A stretch of 64,000 bases of DNA from Deltaproteobacteria bacterium (GCA_005879315.1 VBLC01000048.1:1-64000); one strand, 5' to 3'; positions 55,501 to 63,210 are shown, counted from the first letter of the stretch. Notes: generated by a model not told the origin, from the sequence alone. Program-made: numbers and translations.

Positions 55501-58031
55501 TCTCGGCGTCGCTCAATCTCACGATTCTCTCCGCCGGCTTGCAGCAGCTGCAGCTCACCTTGCAGGCGAACAACCCTGGCGAGGCCGGGGTGGTGCTCAA
55601 CGCGCTGCCAGCCCCTGCCATCACGCCGACCGGGACCGCCGGCGCAGCCGTTGCCTCCAGTCCTCCCTCCGCTGCTGGAACCACTCTCGCGGGTGGCGCG
55701 ACGAAATCGTTCGTCTGGACGTACTCGGTTTCGGGGAGCGGCTCGCTCTCGATCTCCGCCTCGGCTTCCGGCACCGATGCGAATGCCGGAAACACCCTTG
55801 CCCCCGCCGCCGCGAACGCCGGAACGGCCACCGTGCAGAAGCCGGCCAGCCTCACCGTCGCCTCGGTCACCGCGTCGCCTTCGCTGGCCCATCTCGGCGA
55901 CGCCATCGACGTCGCGGTAGCCGTGCGCAACGATGGTGAAGCGCCCGCCATGCAGGTGGCGCTCTCCGGCACCTCCGCAAGCGCAACCGCGACGCAGGGC
56001 GCCGCGCCCGCGGCGGTCGCGCAGCTCGCCGGCGGGGCCAGCACCGTCTTCCACATTCCCTACACGGCGCAGTCGGAAGGAACTTTCACCGCGACCAGCG
56101 GCGCGACAGGCACCGAGGGCAACGCTGGCACGTCGCTCACCGCCGCCGCCGTGACTTCTGCCTCGATCAACATCACCGCCATCCAGGTGGCCATCACCTT
56201 CCCCGACAACCGGGCGACGCTGCAGGGCGGCGGCTCGCTCAGCGCCGTCGCCAGCGCCTGGAACACCGCGGGGGCGAACATCACACAGCTCTCGCTCTCC
56301 GCGACCGGGCCGGCGAGCGTCGCGGCGCCTTCGAGCGTCTCGGGATCGCGGCCGACCGTCGGCGCGACCTTCTCCGTCTCTGCGAACTCGGGCGCCGCGG
56401 CCGGCAGCACCATCACGCTGGTGGCGAGCGCGACCGATGGGGCCGGAACGCAGGTCTCCTCGACACCGGTGACGGTGACCATCGGCCCGGCCAAGGCGCT
56501 GGCGCTCTCCTGCCGGCCGCAGCCGGTCTCCATCGCCCAGGGACAATCGAGCGAGGCGCGGCTGCAGGCGCAGATGAGCGATGGAACCCTCCAGGACGCG
56601 ACGCTGTCGGCGACCTGGTCTTCGTCGTCGACGGCGGTGGCCACCGTCGCGACAGGCGTCGTGAAAGGCGCTGCGGCGGGAGACGCGACGGTCACCGGCA
56701 CTTTCGGCGGGCTCTCCGCGAGCTGCCCCGTGCATGTCGCAGCGGCGCCGCCCGTCTACGCCATGATCCCCGCCGATCCGTTCCTGCTCGGCATCACTGG
56801 GCAGCTGCATCTGCGCTTCGTCCAGACGGGCCTGACAGGACGGCCGAACAGCGACGTCACCGGCGTCGTCAACTGGAGCACGAGCAATGCCTCGGTCGCG
56901 ACCGTGAGCAGCGGACTGGTCACGGGTGCGGCCGCCGGCACCGCGACCATCACCGCCTGCACCGCGACCAACAACTGCGCAAGCTCGCTCGCCGTCGTGG
57001 GAAGCTCGCTCGACATCCCCGGCACGCTCACCTATCAGCGCTACGCCATCGGCAATTCGCAGACCTTCACCTCGCTGCGGCTGCGATCCGGCATCGTGAC
57101 TTATCTTACCGATGTGGGCTACCCGCTCACGCTCAAGGTGACCTCCTTCCGGCTCGACTCGGGAGCCTCGCTGGTCGGAGACGGCAGCAGCGCACCCGGC
57201 GCCGTCTCCAACGGCAGCATCACGACGACCGGCGAAGGCGGCGATGGTGCGCCCGCCGCGGGCGGCGGCGGAGGCGGCGGCGGCAGTGGCAGCAACTTCT
57301 GCACCAACGCCAACTGCGGAGGCCGCGGCGCGACCCCTGGCGACACTCCCAGCTGCGGTTTGAACAGCACCTGCGGCGGCGGAAACGGCCAGGCCGCAGC
57401 CGGCGGTCAGGGCGCTCCACAAGGCGGGCTTCTTGGTCTTCTCGGGCCGCCAATTGGGGAGGCCGGCGGAGGCGGCGGCGACGGCGGCAAGGGCGGCCGC
57501 GGAGGGGACGTGAGCGCCGGCAGCTTCGCCAGCAACGGCGGTGGCCTCGGCGTGCTCGACGGCAAGACCGGCGGCGACGGCGGCGGTGGCGGCAACGCGG
57601 GCAGCGGCAGCGGACCCGCCGGCGGAGGCGGCGGCGGTGGAGGCGCCATCCTCTTCAGCGGCAATGCCTCCGCCTCGATCCGCATCGACGGCTTGATCTC
57701 TCTCGAGGGCGGCGGCGGCGGCATGATCCGCTCCGCCAACGGCGGCCCGGGCGGCGCCGGGTCCGGCGGATCCTTCTTCATCGACGCGAGCTCCGGCCAG
57801 GTGACGGGGACCGGCACGATCTCGGTGCGCGGCGGGCCCGGCGGCAGCGGAGCATCGACGGGGACCTGCGGCGGAGGCGGCGGTGGAGGCGGCGGGATGA
57901 TCCAGATCACCGCTCCTGTAGCGGGACCGAGTCTGGCCACGCTGGTCGAAGGCGGCCCCGGCGGCGGGGCTTGCGGCGGAGGCGGCCAGGCAGGTGAGGC
58001 CGGCGGCACAGGACAGCTGAAACGGCCCTGA
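49521..58031 (+). CDS. Giant repetitive surface lipoprotein (IPT, CARDB-like, BIG2 and Gly-rich domains)
   Basis: 2836 residues. The start is uncertain: TTG 49521 or TTG 49533, with no Shine-Dalgarno; both give a lipoprotein signal (RRTWSALAALALSSC, Cys at about 29). Order: an IPT/TIG-like domain (about 40-140), diverse CARDB-like beta-sandwiches (about 150-1150), eight tandem near-identical 119-residue repeats (about 1156-2110, core VSAGLQ...VSGSGTL), further Ig-like domains, BIG2-type domains (about 2320-2495), a short beta domain, and a glycine-rich tail (about 2570-2825). Large repetitive lipoproteins of this type are surface adhesins or filaments. There is no LPXTG or autotransporter barrel. 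It follows the FecR/barrel signalling operon by 87 bp and could be its output. Confidence 0.85.
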   Translation: MDSKLVTPGRIQRARRTWSALAALALSSCTCAQRGLPDQLSLDSVEPAIAVAGVVTPLLLHGSGFRAPVVTNLGAKSASGDPLFVRVGSIDLGNAVLHADGSIEATLPDTLLPGVYEVSIALGARQAARSAALEVVAPLEVALAAPTDLASGEEQSFSIALTSRAPSVQVAIDSLSVTPGGTVAVSGLLLPSFLGVDPITAFGKISSLRPPAAVDTALAVSVRWSLGTVSGTVQVSSTLHAFAPPLMAAGIEAPAEIELGAQQAMTAQLLAPAWVDLGHVTVNVSAGGGAALAANVSLSGAVLPAGLALPLLGLVQGIAAGPGWLQLDATALAARGDAPAALSVRRALTVRSGPAPALASLALPGVVEVGLPVAVTVQARNDGDVDLSGAQLSVSATGGSVTPSLVQLAIAAGTSSTQTLTVVPQTAGTAVQLTVNLSGASALSGRTFAAQSASASSGAARRPPALSITGTPAQSRTSVGQRISLAVQISNAGDVDVPSAVLSISAGGSGSVIDSSGNAAAAVQLPPASVPAGGSVTLSAVVLGVTAAPATFALSVAGTDPVSSANVTASGAASFDVQAGPSLSVTLSGPARLVTGQSATLDAMVSNSGGADAVSVAPAAQVSGPIGAGSPTPSSLARLTAGTSTHFSIPVFAGSTSGAASISVVASGQDGNGAGPVSASGTFNIAVQDPPRLTASFPTALPATATENQVLPSIMLHLVAAGAPSADARLAALPTLSLSGNGTAVAQAPCPTLPCALAAGSTMDIPVQITAGTAGNLQVTASFAGALVDADQGSAVAVSAVSTTVVQVQTAGALAVQAQVPQLTEGFSATITVVVSNTGGAEVSALALSALDVTDGAGLSVAHSTGTLPVTALAGGANASFTFTVTPQTGAGTLNVHVRIDGTETNTGAVRTGQTTSSTPVLTPGGLVVDLRGVPATASVGQAISLQVPVTNTGQTTVTGVTASLTQRGAVGDGTVTITGPAQAAQDLVAGASATFTFQITVTAAGPVHLTASASGTVGGGPATVKPASADMTAQAPAQLTATFTTDRTAVSVGQTLRLTLTVQNTGGADANNVTAATPTVASGATATTAAITAIAAGPVTLLHAGASASFSWTTSGTSAGQVSFVSSAQGTDANDSSKTPSTGSVTSATVQVQNPGQLTLSAAASPARVSAGLQRATLTLTAANPGGADVTLNALTAPVALTSGSAAVTTATPPASAAGVVLHSGNTRDFVWTFDASGSGTVSWQASASATESNTGGTLSPAPANTSSIVIEAPAGLSLSLVASPARVSAGLQRVQLTLTAKNPGGAGLRLDALPAPTVAVTGTAAATVATSPPPAGGTVLAGGSTQTFQWTYDVSGSGMLTFSAGASGTDADSGTAVQPAAVTAPTVQVQAPGALSATASAMPARVSAGLQQVSLVLTLQNSGGAGVKLDVLPAPTVTSTGTAAASVSSSPPSPAGDILAGGATRTFTWVWNVSGSGTLTFSVSASGTDVNASTAVGPTSAASQAVTVQAPGALSVSVSVSPASASAGQNTVSFTLLARNTGGADVKLDALPSPTVASTGTAAASVSSAPASAAGTVLAGGASMSFVWNYIVSGSGTLTFTGSASGVEANTQGALAPAPVTSSPVSVQQPGALSLSASASPSQVSAGLQQVQLVLSAQNTGQADVVLDALPLPTVTAIGTASANVASSPPATAGTVIPGGVTKTFTWTWNTGGSGTISFAASASGHDGNSNNAIAPPGATAGPVTVQTSGALSLSIAASPTQVSAGLQQVSLTLSATNTGGASVILDALAQPTVAVTGSALATLVSSPASPAGTALTGGTTQSFVWTYSVSGTGTLAFTAKASGKEANTGNAIAPTPVVSPTVTVQAPAALALSASATPAQVSAGLQKVSLALTASNSGGASVKLDALASPIVTTTGTAAASLASSPASPAGTLLAGGASTTFTWQYDVSGSGTLSFSAKASGVDANSSTVLAPSPATAGPATVQQPAQLTLSASLNLTILSAGLQQLQLTLQANNPGEAGVVLNALPAPAITPTGTAGAAVASSPPSAAGTTLAGGATKSFVWTYSVSGSGSLSISASASGTDANAGNTLAPAAANAGTATVQKPASLTVASVTASPSLAHLGDAIDVAVAVRNDGEAPAMQVALSGTSASATATQGAAPAAVAQLAGGASTVFHIPYTAQSEGTFTATSGATGTEGNAGTSLTAAAVTSASINITAIQVAITFPDNRATLQGGGSLSAVASAWNTAGANITQLSLSATGPASVAAPSSVSGSRPTVGATFSVSANSGAAAGSTITLVASATDGAGTQVSSTPVTVTIGPAKALALSCRPQPVSIAQGQSSEARLQAQMSDGTLQDATLSATWSSSSTAVATVATGVVKGAAAGDATVTGTFGGLSASCPVHVAAAPPVYAMIPADPFLLGITGQLHLRFVQTGLTGRPNSDVTGVVNWSTSNASVATVSSGLVTGAAAGTATITACTATNNCASSLAVVGSSLDIPGTLTYQRYAIGNSQTFTSLRLRSGIVTYLTDVGYPLTLKVTSFRLDSGASLVGDGSSAPGAVSNGSITTTGEGGDGAPAAGGGGGGGGSGSNFCTNANCGGRGATPGDTPSCGLNSTCGGGNGQAAAGGQGAPQGGLLGLLGPPIGEAGGGGGDGGKGGRGGDVSAGSFASNGGGLGVLDGKTGGDGGGGGNAGSGSGPAGGGGGGGGAILFSGNASASIRIDGLISLEGGGGGMIRSANGGPGGAGSGGSFFIDASSGQVTGTGTISVRGGPGGSGASTGTCGGGGGGGGGMIQITAPVAGPSLATLVEGGPGGGACGGGGQAGEAGGTGQLKRP
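52990..55850 (+). repeat. Eight tandem ~357-bp coding repeats
   Basis: The VSAGLQ codons recur near 53030, 53388, 53744, 54103, 54459, 54815, 55172 and 55532, a spacing of 356-360 bp. Each unit also contains an LDALP-like and a VSGSGTL-like segment. The fourth (SASAGQN) and eighth (TILSAGLQ) units are the most diverged. Unequal crossing-over between units would change protein length in 119-residue steps. Confidence 0.85.
57235..57995 (+). repeat. Glycine-rich low-complexity tail of the giant lipoprotein
   Basis: Multiple GGC/GGA runs encode blocks of 5-9 glycines separated by short segments such as AILFSGNASASIRIDG and GTGTISVRGG. Those spaced hydrophobic strands suggest a regular beta-type stack rather than disorder. 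Four to six cysteines (NFCTNANCGG, PSCGLNSTCGG, STGTCGG, GGACGG) lie in it and could cross-link. Confidence 0.8.
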
Positions 58032-58046
58032 AAAAGTTGGATAGTG

Positions 58047-58694
58047 ATGGCCATGGTCGGCTCAGCGAACACAGGCAGCCACGGACACCGGGGCCACGAT
58101 CATCATGGCAACCCCGACGACCTCCGGGCTTACATCGAGAAGATGGAATCGCCGGGACGCGATGAGTGGCAAAAGCCCGCCGAGGTCCTCGCGGCTCTGG
58201 CCGTCAAACAGGGCGATGTCGTCTGCGACATCGGCGCCGGGCCGGGGTACTTCGCGCTGAAGCTCGCTCGTGCGGTCGGGGACAAGGGCGCCGTCTTCGC
58301 GGTGGACGTCGAGCCACGCATGCTCGAGGTGCTCCGCGAGCGCATCGAGAAGAGCGGGCAGCGCAACGTGATGCCCGTGCTGGCGCTCGACGACGACCCG
58401 CTCTTGCCACCCGCCTCCTGCGACCTGGTGCTGATCGCCGATACCTTCCATCATTTTCCCGTCGGCGCGGCGTACCTCGAGCGCGCAGCGCGCTCGCTGC
58501 GCAAGGGCGGCCGCATCGCCGGCATCGATTTCCACAAGCGGGAGCTGCCGGTGGGCCCTCCGCCCAAGCACAAGGTCTCCCGCGAGGAGTTCCTCGAGCA
58601 CGCCGCGCTCGCCGGACTCGAGCTGCGGGCGGAGCATCACTTCCTGCCCTACCAGTACTTCCTGGTGTTCGAGCCGCGTCAGCGGGCTCCGTAG
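58047..58694 (+). CDS. Class I SAM-dependent methyltransferase
   Basis: 215 residues from ATG 58047 (a GTG at 58044 and ATG at 58053 are alternatives). The first 25 residues are His/Gly-rich (GSHGHRGHDHHGN), possibly metal-binding. Motif I is VVCDIGAGPGYFALKLA, the acidic SAM-ribose loop is VFAVDVEPRM, and DLVLIADTFHHF is motif IV. It resembles UbiE/arsenite-methyltransferase-like enzymes, but the cysteines of arsenite methyltransferases are absent. Substrate unknown. It overlaps the convergent DUF3455 gene by 16 nt. Confidence 0.88.
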   Translation: MAMVGSANTGSHGHRGHDHHGNPDDLRAYIEKMESPGRDEWQKPAEVLAALAVKQGDVVCDIGAGPGYFALKLARAVGDKGAVFAVDVEPRMLEVLRERIEKSGQRNVMPVLALDDDPLLPPASCDLVLIADTFHHFPVGAAYLERAARSLRKGGRIAGIDFHKRELPVGPPPKHKVSREEFLEHAALAGLELRAEHHFLPYQYFLVFEPRQRAP

Positions 58695-59194
58695 AAATAG
58701 TAGTTCGCCGAGTAGTCGATGCGCGCTTCGTCACCGACGTGCGCCGCGTCGCAGCTTGCGGAAGGCGCGACGCCGCCCACCGTGTCGATGCGCTGGATGT
58801 ACGTCACCTTCGTGAACGCGCCGGACCCTTCGTTGGACCGGGCGCGCAAGAGCAGCCACGGCACCGCGTCTTGCACGGCCGAGCGCTGCAGGACCTCGCC
58901 GGCGACGCGGCTGCCGTCAGCATTCTCCCAGGTCGGGCCGCCGTAGTGGCGGCCGATCTTCGCGCCGCGCTCATCGAAGAGCTCCGCGTCGGGCGCCTTG
59001 AGCACCCATTCGAACGCCTGCGAGTCTGCCGCCTTCGCTTTGCAGGAATAGATCTGTGCGCCTCGCGCGGCCGCGCGCAGGAGCAGCTCTTGACCCTCGG
59101 GCACCTTGAGATTCTCCGGCACCGACGGTGGCCGCGGCATCGGAGCGGAAGCGCAGGCGGCCAGCATGAATGCAATGGAGAAGCGGAGGAGCAT
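58679..59194 (-). CDS. DUF3455 lipoprotein
   Basis: 171 residues. The signal MLLRFSIAFMLAAC gives a lipobox cysteine at 14. The body has VPEGQELLLRAAARGAQIYSCKA, FDERGAKIGRHYGGPTWENADGSRV and a C-terminal SANYYFYGAR, characteristic of DUF3455. Family members are secreted proteins of unknown function in proteobacteria and fungi. It has its own 172-bp upstream gap shared with the divergent LVIVD-repeat gene. Confidence 0.85.
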   Translation of the reverse strand: MLLRFSIAFMLAACASAPMPRPPSVPENLKVPEGQELLLRAAARGAQIYSCKAKAADSQAFEWVLKAPDAELFDERGAKIGRHYGGPTWENADGSRVAGEVLQRSAVQDAVPWLLLRARSNEGSGAFTKVTYIQRIDTVGGVAPSASCDAAHVGDEARIDYSANYYFYGAR

Positions 59195-59366
59195 GTTCGC
59201 CTCCGCCTCCTTCTACCGCCGATCACCCTCGGACGGTTTGAGTTTCGAAACATGCTCGCAATAATCGGCTGACGCCGCGACTCTTCGCTCGCGCGACGCG
59301 TCTTGACTCCAAAAAAATATTGGGGCCTACCGCGGGCGCATACCTAATCACGGAGGCAGAATCGTC

Positions 59367-60914
59367 ATGACGCGATTTCTCGTGAAGCGCCCTCTTCTCG
59401 CAGTGCTTGCAGGTTTGCTCGTCCTCGGAGCAGGACGACTTGCCGCCCACGAAGACCACGACGGCGACGCAGATGAGGGCGCGAGCAGGAACATGAAGCT
59501 GGTGGGCTTCAACGACCTGCAAGCTCGCTCGGCGTACCAGCCGGTGGTCCACCAGCAGGGCGGCCGCTATATCGCTTACACCGGCCACCACGCGCTGGGG
59601 ACGAATCCGCAGACCGGGGCGCCTCTGCCCTCGTTCAATCCGCTCACCGGCAAGGACGAAGAGAACGGCACGTCGATCATCGACGTCACCGATCCGCGCC
59701 GCCCGAAGTACCTCTTCCATCTCCCGGTCCCGGACGGAAACGGAGGCGGCGCGCAGATGAACCGCGTGTGCGACGGCAAGACCCTGCCGGTGCACGACAA
59801 CTTCGTCTACCTGCTGCGGACCTTCGCGAACTCCGCACAGGAGATCTGGGACGTCACCGACCCGGGCAATCCCCAGGACGTCCGCACCGTCAGGAACGGG
59901 AATCCGATCCTCGGCGCCAGCACCGGACAGCCGGGAGCCATGGCCGGGACGCACAAGAACTGGTGGGAGTGCGACACGGGCATCGCCTACCTCGTCGGCA
60001 GGCGCGGCACCGACGGCAAGGACGGATGGAAAAGCGGCAACCACATCCTGATCTACGATCTGGGCAACCCGGCCAAGCCGAAGTTCATTCGCGACTGGGC
60101 GCTCGATGGGCAGCAGCCCGGCGGCAAGATCCCACCCCACTTCACCGCGGTGCCGGCGATCCACGGGCCCATCTCGACGGGTCCGGCGGGCAACCGCGTG
60201 TACTTTGCCTACGGCGTCGGCTCGAACGGCGTGATGCAGATCGTCGATCGCAGCAAGCTGCTCGATCCCTCGATCACCGACTTCACCAGCGCGGAGCTGG
60301 GGCGGCTGGTCATGAACCCCGACAACGGCGGGCACACCAGCTGGCCCCTCGGCAAGATGACGGTCGCCGACTTGACGGTCGACACCGGCAACACTACCGG
60401 AAACGTGCGCGACATCGTGGTGGTGGTCTCGGAGGCCGGTGGGGCCTTCTGCGACGAGCCTCGCCACCTGACTTTCATGGTGGACGTCACCGCGGAGGGC
60501 AGGCCGCAGTCGATCTCCACCTTCCAGGTGCCCGCCTCGAGCGGCAGGTTCTGCGATCGCGGCGGCCGCTTCGGCCCGCACGCGACCAATGAGGAGTTTG
60601 GGCCGCCCTTCTACCAGAAGCTCGTCTTCGTCTCGTATTTCAACGCCGGCGTGCGCGCCATCGACGTCCGCGATCCCTACAACCCGAAGCAGGCCGGCTT
60701 CTTCATCCCGGCCGTGACCGCCAACACGGACCTGCGCTGCGGCACGCTCAACGGCGTAAAGAACGTGTGCAGGGCGGTGGTGCAGACCAACAACGTCGCG
60801 ACCGACGACCGCGGGTTCGTCTACATCGTCGACCGCGCCAATACGGGGATGCACATCCTGCGGCTCACCGGCGACGCAGCGAGGATTGCCGGTCTGAACG
60901 GCGACGACCACTAG
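59367..60914 (+). CDS. Secreted LVIVD-repeat beta-propeller protein
   Basis: 515 residues. A signal peptide (VKRPLLAVLAGLLVLGAGRLAA) precedes a His/Asp-rich stretch (HEDHDGDADE). The rest is a propeller of LVIVD-like blades (GTSIIDVTDPRRPKYLFHL; QEIWDVTDPGNPQDVRTV; ILIYDLGNPAKPKFIRDW; VRAIDVRDPYNPKQAGFF). Such proteins are cell-surface or periplasmic and are thought to bind partners; no enzymatic motif is seen. ATG 59367 is preceded by GGAGGCAG. It is the last gene before the tRNA fragment. Confidence 0.87.
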   Translation: MTRFLVKRPLLAVLAGLLVLGAGRLAAHEDHDGDADEGASRNMKLVGFNDLQARSAYQPVVHQQGGRYIAYTGHHALGTNPQTGAPLPSFNPLTGKDEENGTSIIDVTDPRRPKYLFHLPVPDGNGGGAQMNRVCDGKTLPVHDNFVYLLRTFANSAQEIWDVTDPGNPQDVRTVRNGNPILGASTGQPGAMAGTHKNWWECDTGIAYLVGRRGTDGKDGWKSGNHILIYDLGNPAKPKFIRDWALDGQQPGGKIPPHFTAVPAIHGPISTGPAGNRVYFAYGVGSNGVMQIVDRSKLLDPSITDFTSAELGRLVMNPDNGGHTSWPLGKMTVADLTVDTGNTTGNVRDIVVVVSEAGGAFCDEPRHLTFMVDVTAEGRPQSISTFQVPASSGRFCDRGGRFGPHATNEEFGPPFYQKLVFVSYFNAGVRAIDVRDPYNPKQAGFFIPAVTANTDLRCGTLNGVKNVCRAVVQTNNVATDDRGFVYIVDRANTGMHILRLTGDAARIAGLNGDDH

Positions 60915-60928
60915 CAGGTCAGGTAAGT

Positions 60929-60975
60929 TGGCGGGCGCTACTGGATTCGAACCAGTGGCCTTCAGCTTCGGAGAC
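60929..60975 (-). other. tRNA-Arg(CCG) 3'-half: putative attachment site
   Basis: 47 nt reading, on the minus strand, from the last two bases of the anticodon-stem 5' strand (GT), loop CTCCGAA, stem GCTGA, variable loop AGGCC, a perfect T-arm (ACTGG-TTCGAAT-CCAGT), acceptor 3' strand AGCGCCC, discriminator G and encoded CCA. The 5' side is not tRNA: the three remaining anticodon-stem bases do not pair and no D-arm is present. Tyrosine recombinases commonly cross over in the anticodon loop and leave exactly this fragment at the far end of an element. Orientation predicts the element lies to the right. Confidence 0.75.
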
Positions 60976-61080
60976 GGCTACCTGGGGGCCTTCGCCCTCT
61001 GACGCCCCACTGTTTTCAATCAACTTGCGGTCCTGAGTGGAGCTGGATGCGCCCCACGGGAGCACATCAGATCGCCGTCT

Positions 61081-61578
61081 TCATCCAGAAGCACGCGCAG
61101 CCTTGCGGTCCTTCAGGCGCACGCTCAGCAGCTTTGTGACGCGCGCGACCGTCTCTCCCAGCCCGTTCGTGATCGTCACTTCGAAGGCAGGATTGATCTT
61201 GCCTTTGGCATCGACTTCAGCCTTCAGCGCCGCGACCTTCTCCTTCGGCAGCTCGAACCGGGCAGTGACCGTGCCGCGGCCGGGCTTGAGGAATTCGATC
61301 GTCGCGCTTTTGTCCCAAACGAGGTAGTCGTCGCCAAGCTGCATCATCAGCATCAGCATGAAGAACGGGTCGCACATCGAGTAGAGCGAGCCGCCGAACT
61401 GCGTGCCAACGAAGTTCTGGTTGTAGGGGCGCAACTTCAACTCGACTTCCAGCGAGGTCAGATCTCGCGCAACGTGCTTCACCGAGATGCCCGCGCCGAG
61501 GTACGGCGGGTAGATGCGCATGAATTTGAGAAAGCGGTGCTGGCCGACCTTCGCGGCGAGTCGCTGCAGCAGTGCCAT
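61081..61578 (-). CDS. DUF4442 hot-dog thioesterase-like protein
   Basis: 165 residues. The central YNQNFVGTQFGGSLYSMCDPFFMLML and later DKSATIEFLKPGRGTVTARF match the DUF4442 group, a PaaI/YiiD-like hot-dog family often annotated as thioesterase. No signal peptide. It lies inside the putative island 100 bp from the tRNA fragment, with no linked partner. Confidence 0.85.
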   Translation of the reverse strand: MALLQRLAAKVGQHRFLKFMRIYPPYLGAGISVKHVARDLTSLEVELKLRPYNQNFVGTQFGGSLYSMCDPFFMLMLMMQLGDDYLVWDKSATIEFLKPGRGTVTARFELPKEKVAALKAEVDAKGKINPAFEVTITNGLGETVARVTKLLSVRLKDRKAARASG

Positions 61579-61639
61579 ACGCAGATGATGCCCGAGAACG
61601 CGCGGCGGCTCAGCTGTCGGTCAGGTCGACGACCCGCTT

Positions 61640-62154
61640 CTACCGGCCCACGAACTCCAGCAGGGCCTTGTCCCCTTGATCGCCTCGAGCGAGCGCTTTC
61701 CGCTCGCCTCGAACGGGACGATCGCGTCGGAGTCGCCGTGGATGATCAGCGCCGGGAGGGTGATTTTCTTCAGGTCGCCGCGGAAATCCGTGCGGCTGAA
61801 CGCGGCGATGCAGTCCAGCGTTCCCTTCGGCGAGGCAAACGCGGCGATGTCGCGCGCGTAGATCCGCTGCGCCTCGCTGACCTGCAGCTTGCCGCCTGCG
61901 CTGAAGAAGAGCCTGGTAAAGTCATCGACGAACGCGATGCGGTCGCGCTTCACGCCGTTTTGAAACGACGCGGCCGGTCCCTTCCATGGCTGGGACGACG
62001 ACCCGAAACCGCGGCGGTCATAGGCGATCACCCGGTATCCGGCGCCGATCAGCGCAGGCACCTGGTATTCCCAAGACCGGCCGCTCAGCGGCCAGCCGTG
62101 AATGAGCACGACGGCGTGCGATGTGCTGATGCTCCGAGCCGTGCTGAAAATCAA
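61640..62154 (-). pseudogene. Alpha/beta hydrolase (non-haem chloroperoxidase-like), deleted and inactive
   Basis: Clear family segments remain: VVLIHGWPLSGRSWEYQ, GYRVIAYDRRGFGSSSQPW, then KRDRIAFVDDFTRLFF, FASPKGTLDCIAAFSRTDF and LIIHGDSDAIVPFEASG. Between SSQPW and the next block about 80 residues are missing, including the nucleophile elbow G-x-S-x-G. Near the end, after EAIKG, a second deletion with a frame change joins to DKALLEFVGR and a stop at 61640, removing the catalytic histidine region. The N-terminus is also replaced. The annotation as a normal ORF (to 61621) would read out of frame at its end. Confidence 0.75.
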
Positions 62155-62220
62155 GCCTTCCTGCGCAGGTACGACAGCCCGCGATGGCTACCGCTCGATT
62201 CCGCGTTTCTCCTCCGCTGG

Positions 62221-63210
62221 TCAGCTTCCGTCGCGTCCCTGCATGTTCTCGAAGAACAGGTCCTTCCAGCTCGCCGGCCGCTCCTTGATCCGGCCGGTGC
62301 GGTGCATGAACGTCGCCGTCCGCAGGACACCGTGGGGAGTGGTCGTGAATCTCATGCGCGGATCGCTGAGGATCGCTTCGATCTCCGCCGCGCTTTCCGA
62401 CGCCTGCGCGAGCCGTTTGTAGATCCCCGCCGCCGCGGGCTTGTCCTTGTTGATGAGCTCGATGGCTTCCTCGAGCGCTTCGACGAAGGCTTGCTGCGCG
62501 CGCGGATTCCTCTCGCGGAACTGCGTGCGCGTCCAGACGGCGTTCAGCGTCGCGGGGCCACCCAGGACGTCGTACGTGGAAAGAATTGCGTGCAGGCCGG
62601 GATTTCGCAGCTCGCGCTCCATGAATGGCGGCGAGGAGAAGTGGGCGGTGAGCGCTGCGCTTCCGGAAAGGAGCGCAATCGTCGCGTCGGGGTGTGCCAT
62701 CCCCACCGTCAGCGGATCGAGCTTGTCGAAGCTCGCCTCGCCGAATTCCTTTGCCGCCGCCATCTGGAGCGCGATGGCCTGGTTGGAGATCTTCACGGCC
62801 GTGACGGCGATCTTGTCCTGCGGACCGAAGTCGCGAACGGAGTGGATCTCCGACCTGCGCACGACCAGGTCGTTGGGCATGTCGCCGAGCGCGCCGACGG
62901 CCCGGACCGCGCCGCGCGTCTTCGACCAGAGCATCACCAGCGAGGGGATGCCGCCCGCAGCGAAGTCGACCTGGCCCGCGAGCAGCGCGTCGTTGATGGC
63001 GTTGATGGCGCCGAGCCGCGTCCAGCTCACGCGCACCGACGCCCCGATGCGCTGCGAATGCGCCTCGACCAGGCTGCGATCGCGCATCACCATCAACGGC
63101 AAGAAGGCGATGCCGTACTGCTCGACGACGCGGATCTCGACAGGCTCTGCGCGCGCCGCAAGCGCGCAGAGGAGCAAACCGGGCAGAGTCCTTCGCACCG
63201 TGCCGCTCAT
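62221..63210 (-). CDS. ABC-type solute-binding protein (SsuA/NMT1-like)
   Basis: 329 residues starting at ATG 63210. A signal peptide (RRTLPGLLLCALAARA) is followed by a type-2 periplasmic binding fold: YGIAFLPLMVMRDR, INDALLAGQVDFAAGGIPSLV, PNDLVVRRSEIHSVRDF. These are the hallmarks of the nitrate/sulphonate/taurine/thiamine-precursor group. The ligand is unknown. No permease or ATPase gene accompanies it, so it is either an orphan receptor or left from a lost transporter. Confidence 0.85.
   Translation of the reverse strand: MSGTVRRTLPGLLLCALAARAEPVEIRVVEQYGIAFLPLMVMRDRSLVEAHSQRIGASVRVSWTRLGAINAINDALLAGQVDFAAGGIPSLVMLWSKTRGAVRAVGALGDMPNDLVVRRSEIHSVRDFGPQDKIAVTAVKISNQAIALQMAAAKEFGEASFDKLDPLTVGMAHPDATIALLSGSAALTAHFSSPPFMERELRNPGLHAILSTYDVLGGPATLNAVWTRTQFRERNPRAQQAFVEALEEAIELINKDKPAAAGIYKRLAQASESAAEIEAILSDPRMRFTTTPHGVLRTATFMHRTGRIKERPASWKDLFFENMQGRDGS

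Noticed and set aside
52990..55850. Tandem repeats considered as a CRISPR array
   Set aside because: Units are about 357 bp, degenerate, in frame and encode homologous protein domains; no short repeat-spacer pattern exists.
57235..57995. G-rich tail DNA as a dedicated G-quadruplex regulatory element
   Set aside because: The G runs are explained by glycine codons in a translated low-complexity tail; nothing positions them for regulation.
59303..59331. TTGACT as a sigma-70 promoter for the LVIVD-repeat gene
   Set aside because: The 17-bp-spaced -10 position reads CCTACC, too far from consensus to support a promoter.
60929..61008. A complete tRNA on the minus strand
   Set aside because: A 5' stretch near 61001-61007 can form most of an acceptor stem, but the spacing is too long, no D-arm is present and the anticodon stem does not pair, so only the 3' half is tRNA.
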